Source of the DNA: Xanthomonas sp. SI
GTDB taxonomy: Bacteria; Pseudomonadota; Gammaproteobacteria; Xanthomonadales; Xanthomonadaceae
Length of the DNA: 64,000 nt
NCBI RefSeq assembly: GCF_014236855.1
Contig: NZ_CP051261.1
Location: 3,348,001-3,412,000 of the forward strand
Direction of reading: 5' to 3'
The notes below the pieces were generated by a model. It did no database searches. It was not told the DNA's origin and worked only from the letters and a program-made list of their open reading frames with translations. A program made the translations under genes and the position numbers. Shown in pieces: positions 36,070 to 49,158 of the stretch. How positions within the stretch are numbered: position 1 is the stretch's first letter; every line of letters starts with the position of its first letter.

Positions 36070-36196
36070 TTCAATCGAAAAATTCACTATTTATTCACGA
36101 TAAATGCACCTAGATGGCACGCAGCCGGACACCATAAGTCGGCGCCAATTGCTCCATTAGAAATCAAAACTTGCGTTTCCAGTTAGGAGAGAAACT
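36070..36196 (+). promoter_or_regulatory. AT-rich promoter and leader of the TonB-dependent receptor gene
   Basis: The 171-bp gap between tonB and the receptor gene turns AT-rich at about 36072-36112 (AAAAATTCACTATTTATTCA), with the half-repeat ATTCAC occurring twice, 12 bases apart. This is the likely receptor promoter. A strong ribosome-binding site, TTAGGAGAG, lies before the GTG start. Confidence 0.45.
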
Positions 36197-38968
36197 GTGA
36201 ACACCCAGAATCAACGGCGTGCGACCCGCCGCCTTGCGCTATGCGCGTGCATTGCCAGCGCCCTGGCCACCACCGCGGCAGCACCGGCGGCATTCGCGCA
36301 GGAAGCGGCGACCAACCTCGACCGCATCACCGTCACCGGCTCCAACATCCCCCGTACCAATACCGAAACCCCGTCCCCGGTCCAGGTGGTCACCCGCCAG
36401 GAAATCGACCGTACCGGCAAGAGCACGGTGGCCGAATACCTGCAGACGCTGACCTCCGATGGCGCCGGCTCGATTCCCAAGAGCTTCGGCAACGGCTTCG
36501 CCGGCGGCGGCGCCGGCATCTCGCTGCGCGGCCTCGGTGCCGGCTCCACCCTGGTGCTGTTGAACGGCCGGCGCATGGCCACCTACGGCCTGGCCGACGA
36601 CGGCCAGAAGGTGTTCACCGACCTGAGCACCATTCCGCTGGACGCGGTCGAGCGGATCGACATCCTGAAGGACGGCGCCTCGGCGATCTATGGCTCCGAC
36701 GCCATCGCCGGCGTGGTCAACATCATCCTGCGCAGCGACTTCGAAGGCGCGATCTTGCGCGGCTCCTATGGCATGTCCGGCGACAGCGACGGCAACGCGC
36801 GCAAGGCGACCCTGACCGCCGGCACCGGCAACCTGGCCAACGACGGCTGGAACGCGTTCTTCAGCCTGGACGTGGGCAAGTCCGACGCGATCAAGATCAG
36901 CGACCGCAAGGACCGCAAGTGGATCGGCACCGGCGACACCCGCCGCTACGGCTACGCTGCCGACGACGCACAGTTCCTCGGCGGCGCCTACCTCAGCGGC
37001 GGCACCGCTGGCGGCGTGGGTCCGAACGGCTCGGTGTTCAACAACGCCGCCACGCCGCAGCTTGTCGCCCTGCCTGGTTGTGCCGGCTTGACCACGATTC
37101 CTGGCCAGTCCGATGCCACGGCCCAGGCCCAGGGTTGCCTGTGGGATCCGGCCCAGCTGTACCGCGACCTGAGTCCGGAAGAGAAGTACGTCAACGTGTT
37201 CGGCCGCGCCAGCTTCGCCTTCGGCGAAGGCGGCGAAATCTACACCGAGATCGGCTACTCGAAGAAGGAAACCGTGTTCTCCAATACCCCGTCCAGCGTG
37301 TCCGGCGGCTGGGGCTATCCCGGCGGCCCGGTCAACGCCAACAGCGGCGCCGGCGCCACCACGCTCTATGCCGGTCATCCCGACAATCCGCTGCCCTACG
37401 CCGCGCGCGTGCGCTACAGCGCCTGGGATGTGGGTCCGCGCGTGACCGACAACACCAACGAGTTCAACCGCTTCCTGGTCGGGGTCAAGGGCAATTGGGG
37501 CGAGTGGAGCTACGACACCGCCTACCTGCATTCGGGCACCGACCTGGTCAACAAGCGCACCGGCTTCCTGCGCTACAGCGCAGTGCAGTGCGTGCTGGGC
37601 AACCCGGCCTGCGCGGCCGGCACCTGGCGCATCGGCGACAACGCCGGGCTGAACTCGCAGGCGTTGTACGACTACATCTCGCCGACCATCAGCGCACGCG
37701 CCAAGTCCAGCCTGGACATGTTCGACTTCAAGGTCTCGCGCAGCCTGGCCGACCTGCAGGGCGGCCCGCTGGGCCTGGCGCTGGGTACCGAATGGCGCAA
37801 GACCAGCAACAGCCTGACCCCGCAGACCTACACCGACGTCGGCGACATCATCGGCCTGGGCTACTCGGCCTACGATGGTACCCAGAACGTCTATGCCGCC
37901 TACGCCGAGCTGTCGGCGCCGGTGCTGGAGCAGCTGGAACTGTCGGCGGCGGTGCGCTACGACAAGTACGAGAGCGGCGACGGCAAAGCCACGCCGAAGC
38001 TCGGCGTGAAGTGGACCCCGGCCGACTGGATCGCCTTGCGCGCCACCTACGCCGAAGGCTTCCGCGCGCCGAACCCGGCCGAGAACGGCGATGGCGGCCT
38101 GGCCGCGTTCTCCAACGCATCCGACCCGGTGCGCTGCGCGATCGACCCGGCTAACGAATGCACCGCGCGCTCGGTGGCGATCATCACCCGTCCGAATTCG
38201 GCGCTGAAGCCGGAAGAGTCCAAAAGCTACTCGGTGGGTTTCGTGCTGCAGCCGACCTCCAGCACTTCGCTGACCGTGGACGCTTGGGAAATCAAGCGGA
38301 CCAACGAGATCGCCCAAAGCGACACCAGAGACGCGATCCTCGCCGGCAATGTGCTGCGCGACAGCAACGACATCGGTGGCGTGGCCAACAGCGGCACCAT
38401 CCTGGCGGTCAATTCCGATTACGTGAACGCCAATTCCTCGCGTGTGCGTGGCATCGATACCGACATCCGCCAGACCTTCGCCATCGGCCCGGGCCAGTTG
38501 GAGCTGGATGCGCAGTGGAGCCACCTGCTCAAGTTCGAGCGCACTGGCGCTAGCGGCACGGTCGACTACGTCGGCACCCACGGCAACTGCGACGTGACCA
38601 ACTGCATCGGCACCCCGCAGGACCGCGTCAACTTCGGCACCACCTGGAAGCAGGGCAGCTGGAGCGTCAGCGGCGTGGTCAACTACATCGACAGCATCGA
38701 GAACAAGGACCGCCGCGGCGGCGACTACCTGGCGTTCTACGCGGACGGCAGCCCGGTCGAGAAGATCGCCTCGTTCACGACCTTCGATATGTCGGGCCGC
38801 TGGAACGTGACCGATGCGTTCGAACTGAACGCTTCGGTTCAGAACGTGTTCGACCGGATCGCTCCACTGGATCCGGCCACCTACGGCGGCGTCAACTACA
38901 ACCCGCTGCACTTCAGCGGCGCGGTCGGCCGCTACTTCACGGTGGGCGCCAAGTACACGTTCAACTGA
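36197..38968 (+). CDS. TonB-dependent outer-membrane receptor
   Basis: The 923-residue protein starts at GTG behind AGGAGAG. It has a signal peptide (cleavage near AFAQEA, residue 34), a TonB-box-like start [10 protein letters not shown] (about 42-51), a plug domain (about 58-175: [71 protein letters not shown]) and a 22-strand barrel ending in aromatic strands ([13 protein letters not shown]). The substrate is unknown; Xanthomonas receptors of this shape carry peptides, siderophores or plant carbohydrates. The adjacent tonB suggests a dedicated system. A strong terminator follows. Confidence 0.93.
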   Translation: MNTQNQRRATRRLALCACIASALATTAAAPAAFAQEAATNLDRITVTGSNIPRTNTETPSPVQVVTRQEIDRTGKSTVAEYLQTLTSDGAGSIPKSFGNGFAGGGAGISLRGLGAGSTLVLLNGRRMATYGLADDGQKVFTDLSTIPLDAVERIDILKDGASAIYGSDAIAGVVNIILRSDFEGAILRGSYGMSGDSDGNARKATLTAGTGNLANDGWNAFFSLDVGKSDAIKISDRKDRKWIGTGDTRRYGYAADDAQFLGGAYLSGGTAGGVGPNGSVFNNAATPQLVALPGCAGLTTIPGQSDATAQAQGCLWDPAQLYRDLSPEEKYVNVFGRASFAFGEGGEIYTEIGYSKKETVFSNTPSSVSGGWGYPGGPVNANSGAGATTLYAGHPDNPLPYAARVRYSAWDVGPRVTDNTNEFNRFLVGVKGNWGEWSYDTAYLHSGTDLVNKRTGFLRYSAVQCVLGNPACAAGTWRIGDNAGLNSQALYDYISPTISARAKSSLDMFDFKVSRSLADLQGGPLGLALGTEWRKTSNSLTPQTYTDVGDIIGLGYSAYDGTQNVYAAYAELSAPVLEQLELSAAVRYDKYESGDGKATPKLGVKWTPADWIALRATYAEGFRAPNPAENGDGGLAAFSNASDPVRCAIDPANECTARSVAIITRPNSALKPEESKSYSVGFVLQPTSSTSLTVDAWEIKRTNEIAQSDTRDAILAGNVLRDSNDIGGVANSGTILAVNSDYVNANSSRVRGIDTDIRQTFAIGPGQLELDAQWSHLLKFERTGASGTVDYVGTHGNCDVTNCIGTPQDRVNFGTTWKQGSWSVSGVVNYIDSIENKDRRGGDYLAFYADGSPVEKIASFTTFDMSGRWNVTDAFELNASVQNVFDRIAPLDPATYGGVNYNPLHFSGAVGRYFTVGAKYTFN

Positions 38969-38990
38969 TCGAACGCGTTGCGCTACACGA

Positions 38991-39020
38991 AAAAGCCCGG
39001 GCGCGAGCCCGGGTTTTTTT
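38991..39020 (+). terminator. Rho-independent terminator of the receptor gene
   Basis: A CCCGGG/CCCGGG stem around a CGCGAG loop is preceded by AAAAAG and followed by seven T (39014-39020). It is a classic intrinsic terminator 22 bp after the stop. Confidence 0.88.
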
Positions 39021-39118
39021 GTTTGCAGATGCTGCACAAGGCGCATTGCGATTTCGCTGCCGGCGACGCGCGGCTGGCGCGTAGTGCACGCACCAGGCGT
39101 ATCAGGCGAACCCGACGA

Positions 39119-39589
39119 TCACGCGCGATGGTAGGGATGGTTGGCCAGCATCGCCGCGGCGCGGTACAGCTGTTCGGCCACCACCAGCCGCACCAGCATG
39201 TGCGGCAGGGTCAGCGGACCCAGCGACCAGGATTCGCCGGCCACCGCCAGCACCTCAGGCGAATGGCCTTCGGGACCGCCGATCAGCAGCGCCAGGTCGC
39301 GGCCCTGCCCGCGCCAGTGTTCCATGCGTTGCGCCAGCTGTTCGGAACTGTACGGCTTGCCTGGCACGTCCAGCGCCACCACCAGCGCGTTCTTCGGCAG
39401 CGCGGCGAGCACCCGGCGGCCTTCGTCCTCGATCGCGCGCTGCGCATCACGGCCCTTTCCGCGCAACCCGGGTTCGATCTCGACCAGCTCCAGCGGCAGC
39501 CAGTGCGACAGGCGCTTGCGGTATTCGGCGAAGCCCTGCGCGACCCAGGCGGGCGCGCGTTCGCCGGTGGCGATGAGGCGCGCCTTCAC
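39119..39589 (-). CDS. rlmH: 23S rRNA (pseudouridine-1915-N3) methyltransferase
   Basis: The 156-residue SPOUT methyltransferase (E. coli 155) methylates pseudouridine 1915 of 23S rRNA in the assembled ribosome. Signatures are the SAM-knot LALLIGGPEGHSPEVL (about 100-115) and the C-terminal LTLPHMLVRLVVAEQLYRAAAMLANHPYHR, which is nearly invariant. It lies downstream of the J-domain gene by 22 bp and is the last gene of the leuS-to-rlmH minus-strand group. Confidence 0.95.
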   Translation of the reverse strand: MKARLIATGERAPAWVAQGFAEYRKRLSHWLPLELVEIEPGLRGKGRDAQRAIEDEGRRVLAALPKNALVVALDVPGKPYSSEQLAQRMEHWRGQGRDLALLIGGPEGHSPEVLAVAGESWSLGPLTLPHMLVRLVVAEQLYRAAAMLANHPYHRA

Positions 39590-39611
39590 CGCCGCGACCG
39601 CAACGCGCGCC

Positions 39612-40775
39612 TCACCAGCGCTCCGGCACGAACGCCACGTCGAACATGCCGTCGTCGATCTGCTGCTCGATCAAGCGCGCACGGTAGAGCTTGATCCATT
39701 GCTTGAGCGTATCCGGCCGACTTGCCGCGGCACGGTCTTCGGCGCATTGCTGGATCTCGTCCTGCAGCTGGCGCTTGAACTGCGCCAGCAACGCGTCCAG
39801 GCGCTGCGGCTGCGGACGACGCTCTTCGTACAGGCCATAGCGCCCCATGAAGTCATCGACCACCTGCGCCAGCTCCAGCTCGACCTGCTTCAGTTGCGTG
39901 GCGAACATGCTGTTGTAGTCGCGAATCCGTTCCTCGGCCATCGCCGCGATTGCGGCCTGATCCAGTTGACCGATCTCCAGTTGCAGTTCCAGCAGGGTCA
40001 GCAGGTCGTCGTCGCGATAGGCCTGGTTGAGCCGCTGCATCAACGCGGTCTTGCGTTCGCGCTGCTGCGGATCGGGCTCGCGGTCCGGATGCAGGGCCGC
40101 GACCAGGTTGCGGTACAGCGCGCGGCGCGCCTGTTGCGGATCGGCGACGCTGTCCGCTGGCTTGCCGGCACCGGCGCGGCGACGCTTCGCGCGCTGCTGC
40201 GCGCGCCCGTCCGCGTGCGCCTGTTGCGCCTGCAGGCGCTCCTGCACCTGCGCGTACAGCGCCTCTGGCGACTGGACATGCCGCAACTCTTCCTCGGTCA
40301 GGCCGAACTCCTCGCCGATCACCGACGTCAGCAGCGCCTCGGACTCGGCCAGGCCCTGGTCGAAACCGACCGGACTGTGGCGGTCGTAGATGCGCTTGAG
40401 TTCGTCGCCGCCACCGTCCTGGATCAGCAGCGCGGCCAGTTCGCAGATCGCCTCGGACAGATCGGCGCGATCGCGCTTGCTCAGCTTGTAGGCGGCATGC
40501 GCCGCATCCAGTTCCCGCAGCAGCTGCGCCTGCGCCGTATCGCGCGCCTGCAGCAACGGCTCGACCTGTTCGTGGAAACGCTGTTCCCAACGCGGCAACG
40601 CCTCGTGCCAGGCGCGCAATTGCACGCGCGTGCGCTCGAGACGTTCGATCAGTGCGCCGAAGCGCTTGCGCGCGGGGGTCGCGCGCGACTGCGCGACCTC
40701 GCCGACCGCGACGCGCACCCGCACCGGCGACGCATCGCCGCCGGCGCCGCGCGCGTCGTCGTGCCGCTTAGGCAT
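39612..40775 (-). CDS. J-domain-containing protein
   Basis: The 387-residue protein has a J-domain-like segment in its middle (about 214-258: [43 protein letters not shown]) with the HPD tripeptide at 229-231, needed to stimulate DnaK ATPase. Long charged helical regions flank it (about 38-130 and 270-370) and may form coiled coils. There is no Gly/Phe or zinc region, so it is a type III J protein; its client is unknown. It overlaps rsfS by 8 bases and precedes rlmH, so it is embedded in a ribosome-maturation operon and may act there. This is inference. Confidence 0.8.
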   Translation of the reverse strand: MPKRHDDARGAGGDASPVRVRVAVGEVAQSRATPARKRFGALIERLERTRVQLRAWHEALPRWEQRFHEQVEPLLQARDTAQAQLLRELDAAHAAYKLSKRDRADLSEAICELAALLIQDGGGDELKRIYDRHSPVGFDQGLAESEALLTSVIGEEFGLTEEELRHVQSPEALYAQVQERLQAQQAHADGRAQQRAKRRRAGAGKPADSVADPQQARRALYRNLVAALHPDREPDPQQRERKTALMQRLNQAYRDDDLLTLLELQLEIGQLDQAAIAAMAEERIRDYNSMFATQLKQVELELAQVVDDFMGRYGLYEERRPQPQRLDALLAQFKRQLQDEIQQCAEDRAAASRPDTLKQWIKLYRARLIEQQIDDGMFDVAFVPERW

Positions 40776-41187
40776 CGCGTGCCGGTGCGTCGCCGTCGTC
40801 GTCGCTCGGCGGCTGGTCGCCGACCGTCCACAGCCGCTCCAGCGCATAGAACTCGCGCACCCGCGGCAGCATCACGTGCACCACCACGTCGCCGAGATCG
40901 ACCAGCACCCACTCGGCCTCGCGCTCGCCTTCCACGCCCAGCGGCATCACGTCCAGCTTCTTGGCGTGCTTGATCACTTCGTCGGCGATCGACTTGACGT
41001 GGCGGGTGGAGGTGCCGGAGACGACGATCATGTAATCGGTGACGCTGGACTTGCCGCGCACGTCGATTTCCACCGCGTCCTTGGCCTTGAGTTCGTCGAG
41101 CGCGTTGCGGACATGGGCGAGCAGTACCGGCAACGACGGCGGCGGGTTGGGCAGTTGGGTCTTGATGACGTGGGCTTGACTGGACAA
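40768..41187 (-). CDS. rsfS: Ribosomal silencing factor RsfS
   Basis: The 139-residue protein matches RsfS/Iojap, which binds L14 on the 50S subunit and blocks joining of subunits in starved cells. Signatures are [39 protein letters not shown] (about 34-72) and [34 protein letters not shown]. The only in-frame start before the conserved part is a TTG at 41187; a TATAAT lies just upstream. The C-terminal Asp-rich tail overlaps the J-domain gene start. Confidence 0.92.
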   Translation of the reverse strand: MSSQAHVIKTQLPNPPPSLPVLLAHVRNALDELKAKDAVEIDVRGKSSVTDYMIVVSGTSTRHVKSIADEVIKHAKKLDVMPLGVEGEREAEWVLVDLGDVVVHVMLPRVREFYALERLWTVGDQPPSDDDGDAPARDA

Positions 41188-41206
41188 AGGTGCGAACTCG
41201 ATGGAA

Positions 41207-41240
41207 TGGGCGAATTATAGGGAACTACGCGAAGACGCGT
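41207..41240 (-). promoter_or_regulatory. Candidate rsfS promoter
   Basis: Reading the minus strand, a perfect TATAAT occurs at 41219-41214, about 27 bases before the rsfS TTG. No clear TTGACA lies 17 bases further up. It would let rsfS-J-rlmH be transcribed separately from nadD. Confidence 0.4.
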
Positions 41241-41242
41241 AT

Positions 41243-42049
41243 TCAGCTAGCCGGCGCGGGGCCGCCGGGGGCCGCCGCATACAGCCCGGTGGCACGGATG
41301 TAGTCCGCGACCGCGGCCGGCACCAGCGCCGCCCAGTCGTCGCCGGCGGCGATGCGCTCGCGCACCTGGCTGGCCGATTCGCTGCGCAGCGGCTGCCGCA
41401 GGCACCACAGCAGGCCGCCCGGCGCGCCGGCCAGCGCCTGCGGCGACGCCGCCCAGCGCCCGGCCACCGCCTGCGCCAGTTCGGCCGGCAAGGCGCCTTC
41501 CCAGCCGCTGCCAGCACGGTCGGCCACGACCAGATGCGCCGCGTCGAGCAGGCCGCGCCAGTCGCGCCAGCTATTGAACCCGACGAAGCTGTCGGCGCCG
41601 ATCAGCAATGCCAGCGGCGCGTCGGTGCCGAGTTCGGCACGCAGTTCGCGCACCGTGTCGATGCTGTACGAGGCCACGCCCGGCCGCGCCAGCGCGCGCT
41701 GCAGTTCGTGCCGGTCGAGCAACAGCCCGGCTTCGCCGTCGATCGCCAGCGCCAGCATCTCGCAGCGCTGCCGGGCATCGGCGCCCGGCGCCTGGCGATG
41801 CGGCGGATCGGCGGCCGGCATCAGCCGCACCGGCACCCCGAACGCATCGCGCGCCGCCCGCGCGATCGCCAGATGGCCGTTGTGGATGGGGTCGAAGGTG
41901 CCGCCGTAGATCAGGTGGAGGAAAGGCCGGGATTCGGGATTCGGGATTGGGGATTCGTCAACGGCGGCAACTTCTGCACGAACATCCGACGCCATGGGAT
42001 CGCCGCTGTTGCCAATCCCCAATCCCCAATCCCGAATCCCGGCCGTCAT
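41243..42049 (-). CDS. nadD: Nicotinate-nucleotide adenylyltransferase with repeat-derived N-terminus
   Basis: The core (from about residue 44) is NadD, which makes deamido-NAD from nicotinate mononucleotide and ATP: LIYGGTFDPIHNGHLAIARAA holds the (H/T)xGH nucleotidyltransferase motif, and SESASQVRERIAAG near the end matches the ISSTxIR region. The 43 residues before it are encoded largely by an inverted pair of G-run repeats (GIRDWGLGIG and ESPIPNPESR are their translations). No start codon lies at the expected core start. ATG 42049 overlaps the holA stop as ATGA; ATG 41995 is the alternative, which would still keep the second repeat arm. Confidence 0.88.
   Translation of the reverse strand: MTAGIRDWGLGIGNSGDPMASDVRAEVAAVDESPIPNPESRPFLHLIYGGTFDPIHNGHLAIARAARDAFGVPVRLMPAADPPHRQAPGADARQRCEMLALAIDGEAGLLLDRHELQRALARPGVASYSIDTVRELRAELGTDAPLALLIGADSFVGFNSWRDWRGLLDAAHLVVADRAGSGWEGALPAELAQAVAGRWAASPQALAGAPGGLLWCLRQPLRSESASQVRERIAAGDDWAALVPAAVADYIRATGLYAAAPGGPAPAS
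41927..42044. repeat. G-run repeat pair, copy 3, inside the nadD 5' end
   Basis: Arm 1 (41927-41958) reads GGG runs spaced by ATTC, ATTC and ATT on the plus strand; the inverted arm 2 (42012-42044) has the complementary C runs. The spacer of about 53 bp carries the alternative nadD ATG. The arms are well conserved and can pair over about 30 bases. Confidence 0.85.
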
Positions 42050-43080
42050 ACCACCAACAACCGCACCGCCCGCGCCTCGGCGATGGCCAGCAGCAGGCGC
42101 TCCAGCGCGATCCAGGCGTCGCCGTCGGCGCGGCCCTTGGCGATACGGTCGATGCGCCCGGCTTCGGCGGCGAAGCGTTCCCAGCGGCGCGGTTCGGCAT
42201 GCCGCTGCAGCGCGCGCTTGAACGGCGCCTGGCGCGACTCCCAGATGCCCTGCCCCTTCATCTCCGCGGCCAGGTTACCGCCGGCCGCCTGGACCTTGGC
42301 CAGCGCCGCGGTGCGCAACAGTTCCTTGATCAGGATCGGCAGCAAGGCCGCCACCGCTTCGCCCTCCGCGCGCAGGCCGGCGAGCATGCGTCCGACCGCC
42401 GGCGCCTGCCCGGCCAGGGTGGCCTCGGCCAGGCGGAACACGTCGTAGCGCGCGGCATCGGCCACCAGCGACTCCATCGCCGCCACGTCCAGACTCTGCC
42501 CGTCGGCCAGCAACGCCAGCTTGTCGATCTCCTGCGCGGCGGCCAGCAGATTGCCTTCGACCCGCTCGGCCAGGCGCTGCACCGCGCCGGCGTCGGCACG
42601 CAGGCCCTTGCTGCGCAGGCGCCGCTCGATCCAGTCGCCCAGTTCGTGCGGCTTGATCGCCCAGGCCACCGCGATCACCCCGAGCCGGCCGACCGCGTCG
42701 GCCCACTTGCCCTGGTGCGCCTTGCTCCATTCGTTGCAGGTGATCAGCAGCACCACGTCCGGCGGCGGATCGGCGCAGAATGCGCTGATCACCTCGCCGC
42801 CTTCCTTGCCGGGCTTGCCGCTGGGCAGGCGCAGTTCGATCAGCCGGCGCGGGCTGAACAGGCTCGGCGCGTTGAAGCTGGAATACAGCTGGCTCCAGTC
42901 GAAATCGCGGCCGTCGGCGTCGAACACCTCGCGCTCGCCGATGCCTTCGGCGCGCGCACGCGCACGCACCGCGTCGGCGGCTTCGAGCACGCGCAGGGTT
43001 TCCGGGCCGGCGATCAGATAGACCGGATGCAGCGGCTGCGAAGCCGGCTGGGTGACGAGCTGTTCGGGACGCAATTCCAT
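42046..43080 (-). CDS. holA: DNA polymerase III delta subunit
   Basis: The 344-residue protein (E. coli 343) is the clamp-loader wrench that opens the beta clamp. Signatures include PVYLIAGPETLRVLEAADAVRARA near the N-terminus, SLFSPRRLIELRLPSGKPGKEG (about 73-94), AVQRLAERVEGNLLAAAQEIDKLALL (about 167-192) and YDVFRLAEATLAG (about 211). Its stop overlaps the nadD ATG. It follows lptE by 86 bp in the conserved leuS-lptE-holA-nadD order. Confidence 0.93.
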   Translation of the reverse strand: MELRPEQLVTQPASQPLHPVYLIAGPETLRVLEAADAVRARARAEGIGEREVFDADGRDFDWSQLYSSFNAPSLFSPRRLIELRLPSGKPGKEGGEVISAFCADPPPDVVLLITCNEWSKAHQGKWADAVGRLGVIAVAWAIKPHELGDWIERRLRSKGLRADAGAVQRLAERVEGNLLAAAQEIDKLALLADGQSLDVAAMESLVADAARYDVFRLAEATLAGQAPAVGRMLAGLRAEGEAVAALLPILIKELLRTAALAKVQAAGGNLAAEMKGQGIWESRQAPFKRALQRHAEPRRWERFAAEAGRIDRIAKGRADGDAWIALERLLLAIAEARAVRLLVV

Positions 43081-43166
43081 GGCGGCAACCTAGGGCCTGT
43101 CGCTGCGCGCCGCCAGCGGATCGCCGGTTACGGGCGAGCGGCAGGCGGCGGACGGTGGCCGGCGGA

Positions 43167-43769
43167 TCAAGGCTGCGGCGAGGTCGCCGGCGGCGTGCCG
43201 GGGTCCGGCGTGCCTTCGACCGGCGTGCCGGTGGCGGCGGGCGGCGCTTCGTTGACGTTCTTGCCGCTGCGCACTTCGGCGCGTACCACGCTGTCGATCC
43301 GGCGCAGCATCGAGGCCGACATCTCGCGGCGCAGTTCGTCGGCGAGGATCTCGCGCTCGGTGGTGGTGCCGGTGGCGTCGGTCGGCGGCGACACGTAGTC
43401 GCGCGACAGCTCGATCACCTGCTGCGGCACCAGCACGCTGCCGTCGGCGCGGCGGAACACGAAGATCGCCGCGTAGCGCAGGCTGTATTCCTGGGCGCGG
43501 CCTTCGGCGTCGAGCGCGATCGGCAGATCGCCCCAGCGCTCGGACAGCACTTCCAGGCGCGCCACGCCGGTGTTGACCTCTTTCGGCGCGATCTCCGCAC
43601 CGGCGGCGCGCAGGCCGCGTTCGAGCAGCTTCACCAGCTCGCTGTAGGGCGCCGAGGAGACCACCTTTACCGAGGGCGTGCCGGCCGGCAGGGTCAGCTT
43701 GTCGCGCAGATGGAAGCCGCAGGCGGTCAGGGTCGTCGCGAGGACGAGGGCGAGCAGGAGTCGGGTCAT
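43167..43769 (-). CDS. lptE: LPS-assembly lipoprotein LptE
   Basis: The 200-residue lipoprotein has a lipobox LTACGFHLR (Cys17), the standard LptE start. It plugs the LptD barrel that inserts LPS into the outer leaflet. The body (LPAGTPSVKVVSSAPYSELVKLLERGLRAAGAEI; YAAIFVFRRADGSVLVPQQVIELSRDY; EREILADELRREMSASMLRRIDSV) fits the family. A Pro/Thr-rich tail follows residue 170. A GTG two codons upstream (43775) is an alternative start. It sits between leuS and holA, its usual place. Confidence 0.92.
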   Translation of the reverse strand: MTRLLLALVLATTLTACGFHLRDKLTLPAGTPSVKVVSSAPYSELVKLLERGLRAAGAEIAPKEVNTGVARLEVLSERWGDLPIALDAEGRAQEYSLRYAAIFVFRRADGSVLVPQQVIELSRDYVSPPTDATGTTTEREILADELRREMSASMLRRIDSVVRAEVRSGKNVNEAPPAATGTPVEGTPDPGTPPATSPQP

Positions 43770-43920
43770 GGACACAGTCTGGAGGAGCCGGCTGGGCGCG
43801 GCAACAGGCGGCTAGCCTGCCCGATGCCGCGTGAACGAGGGTTGAGACGTACCGAAGCGCGCGCCGACGCTGCCGCCGCACCTGGCGCCGCGACACCGCG
43901 TGCGCCCTCGGCGGCGCGGT

Positions 43921-48528
<4,608 letters not shown>

Positions 48529-48682
48529 AGCCACACTCGGAAGGAGGTAGCCGGCCGTGCCTGCGCAGGGCTGGCCGTTGCGTGACGTGGGACGCGGCGC
48601 AACGGCATTGTCCGCCGCCCAAGCCCACCATACCCATGCGAATGGTAAGCTCGCCCTCCCCTAGCGCCGCTCACCGTTCGCC

Positions 48683-49132
48683 ATGAAAGCCTCCCTGTTC
48701 CGCCTGGGCCTGAACCTGTGGCCGCCGTTCCTGTTCGCCGGCATCCATCTGGTGGAGCTGAGCCCGGACTACCGCTACGCACGGGTCGAGCTGCGCATGC
48801 GGCCATGGAACCGCAACTACGTCGGCACCCATTTCGGCGGCAGCCTGTTCGCGATGACCGATCCGTTCTGGATGCTGCTGGCGATGCAGAACCTGGGCAG
48901 CGCCTACTACGTCTGGGACAAGGCCGGCAGCATCGAGTTCGTGCGCCCGGGGCGCGGCACGGTGACCGCGCAGTTCCGCCTGGACGACGCACTGCTGGAC
49001 GAAATGCGCACCGCCACCGCCGGCGGCGACAAATACCTGCGCTGGTTCGACAACGAGATCCTCGACGCGCAGGGCGAGGTGGTGGCGCGCACGCGCAAGC
49101 AGCTGTACGTCAAGCGCAAGCCGGCGCGGTAA
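48683..49132 (+). CDS. DUF4442 hotdog-fold protein (thioesterase-like)
   Basis: The 149-residue protein fits DUF4442. WPPFLFAGIHLVELSPDYRYARVELRMRPWNRNYVGTHFGGSLFAMTDPFWMLLAM shows the hotdog start with the HFGGSLFAMTDP helix in place of the thioesterase HGG motif, and ends ARTRKQLYVKRK. It is likely a thioesterase or acyl-CoA binding protein, with no known substrate. It stands alone, followed by a convergent gene 26 bp away. Confidence 0.85.
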   Translation: MKASLFRLGLNLWPPFLFAGIHLVELSPDYRYARVELRMRPWNRNYVGTHFGGSLFAMTDPFWMLLAMQNLGSAYYVWDKAGSIEFVRPGRGTVTAQFRLDDALLDEMRTATAGGDKYLRWFDNEILDAQGEVVARTRKQLYVKRKPAR

Positions 49133-49158
49133 TGCACGCGGCGCGCATGTCGCCATTT

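Noticed and set aside
36239..39046. A 935-codon open frame antisense to the TonB-dependent receptor
   Set aside because: The product is a His/Arg/Val/Ala-rich string without domain features, as expected opposite a GC-rich gene; the receptor on the plus strand is unmistakable.
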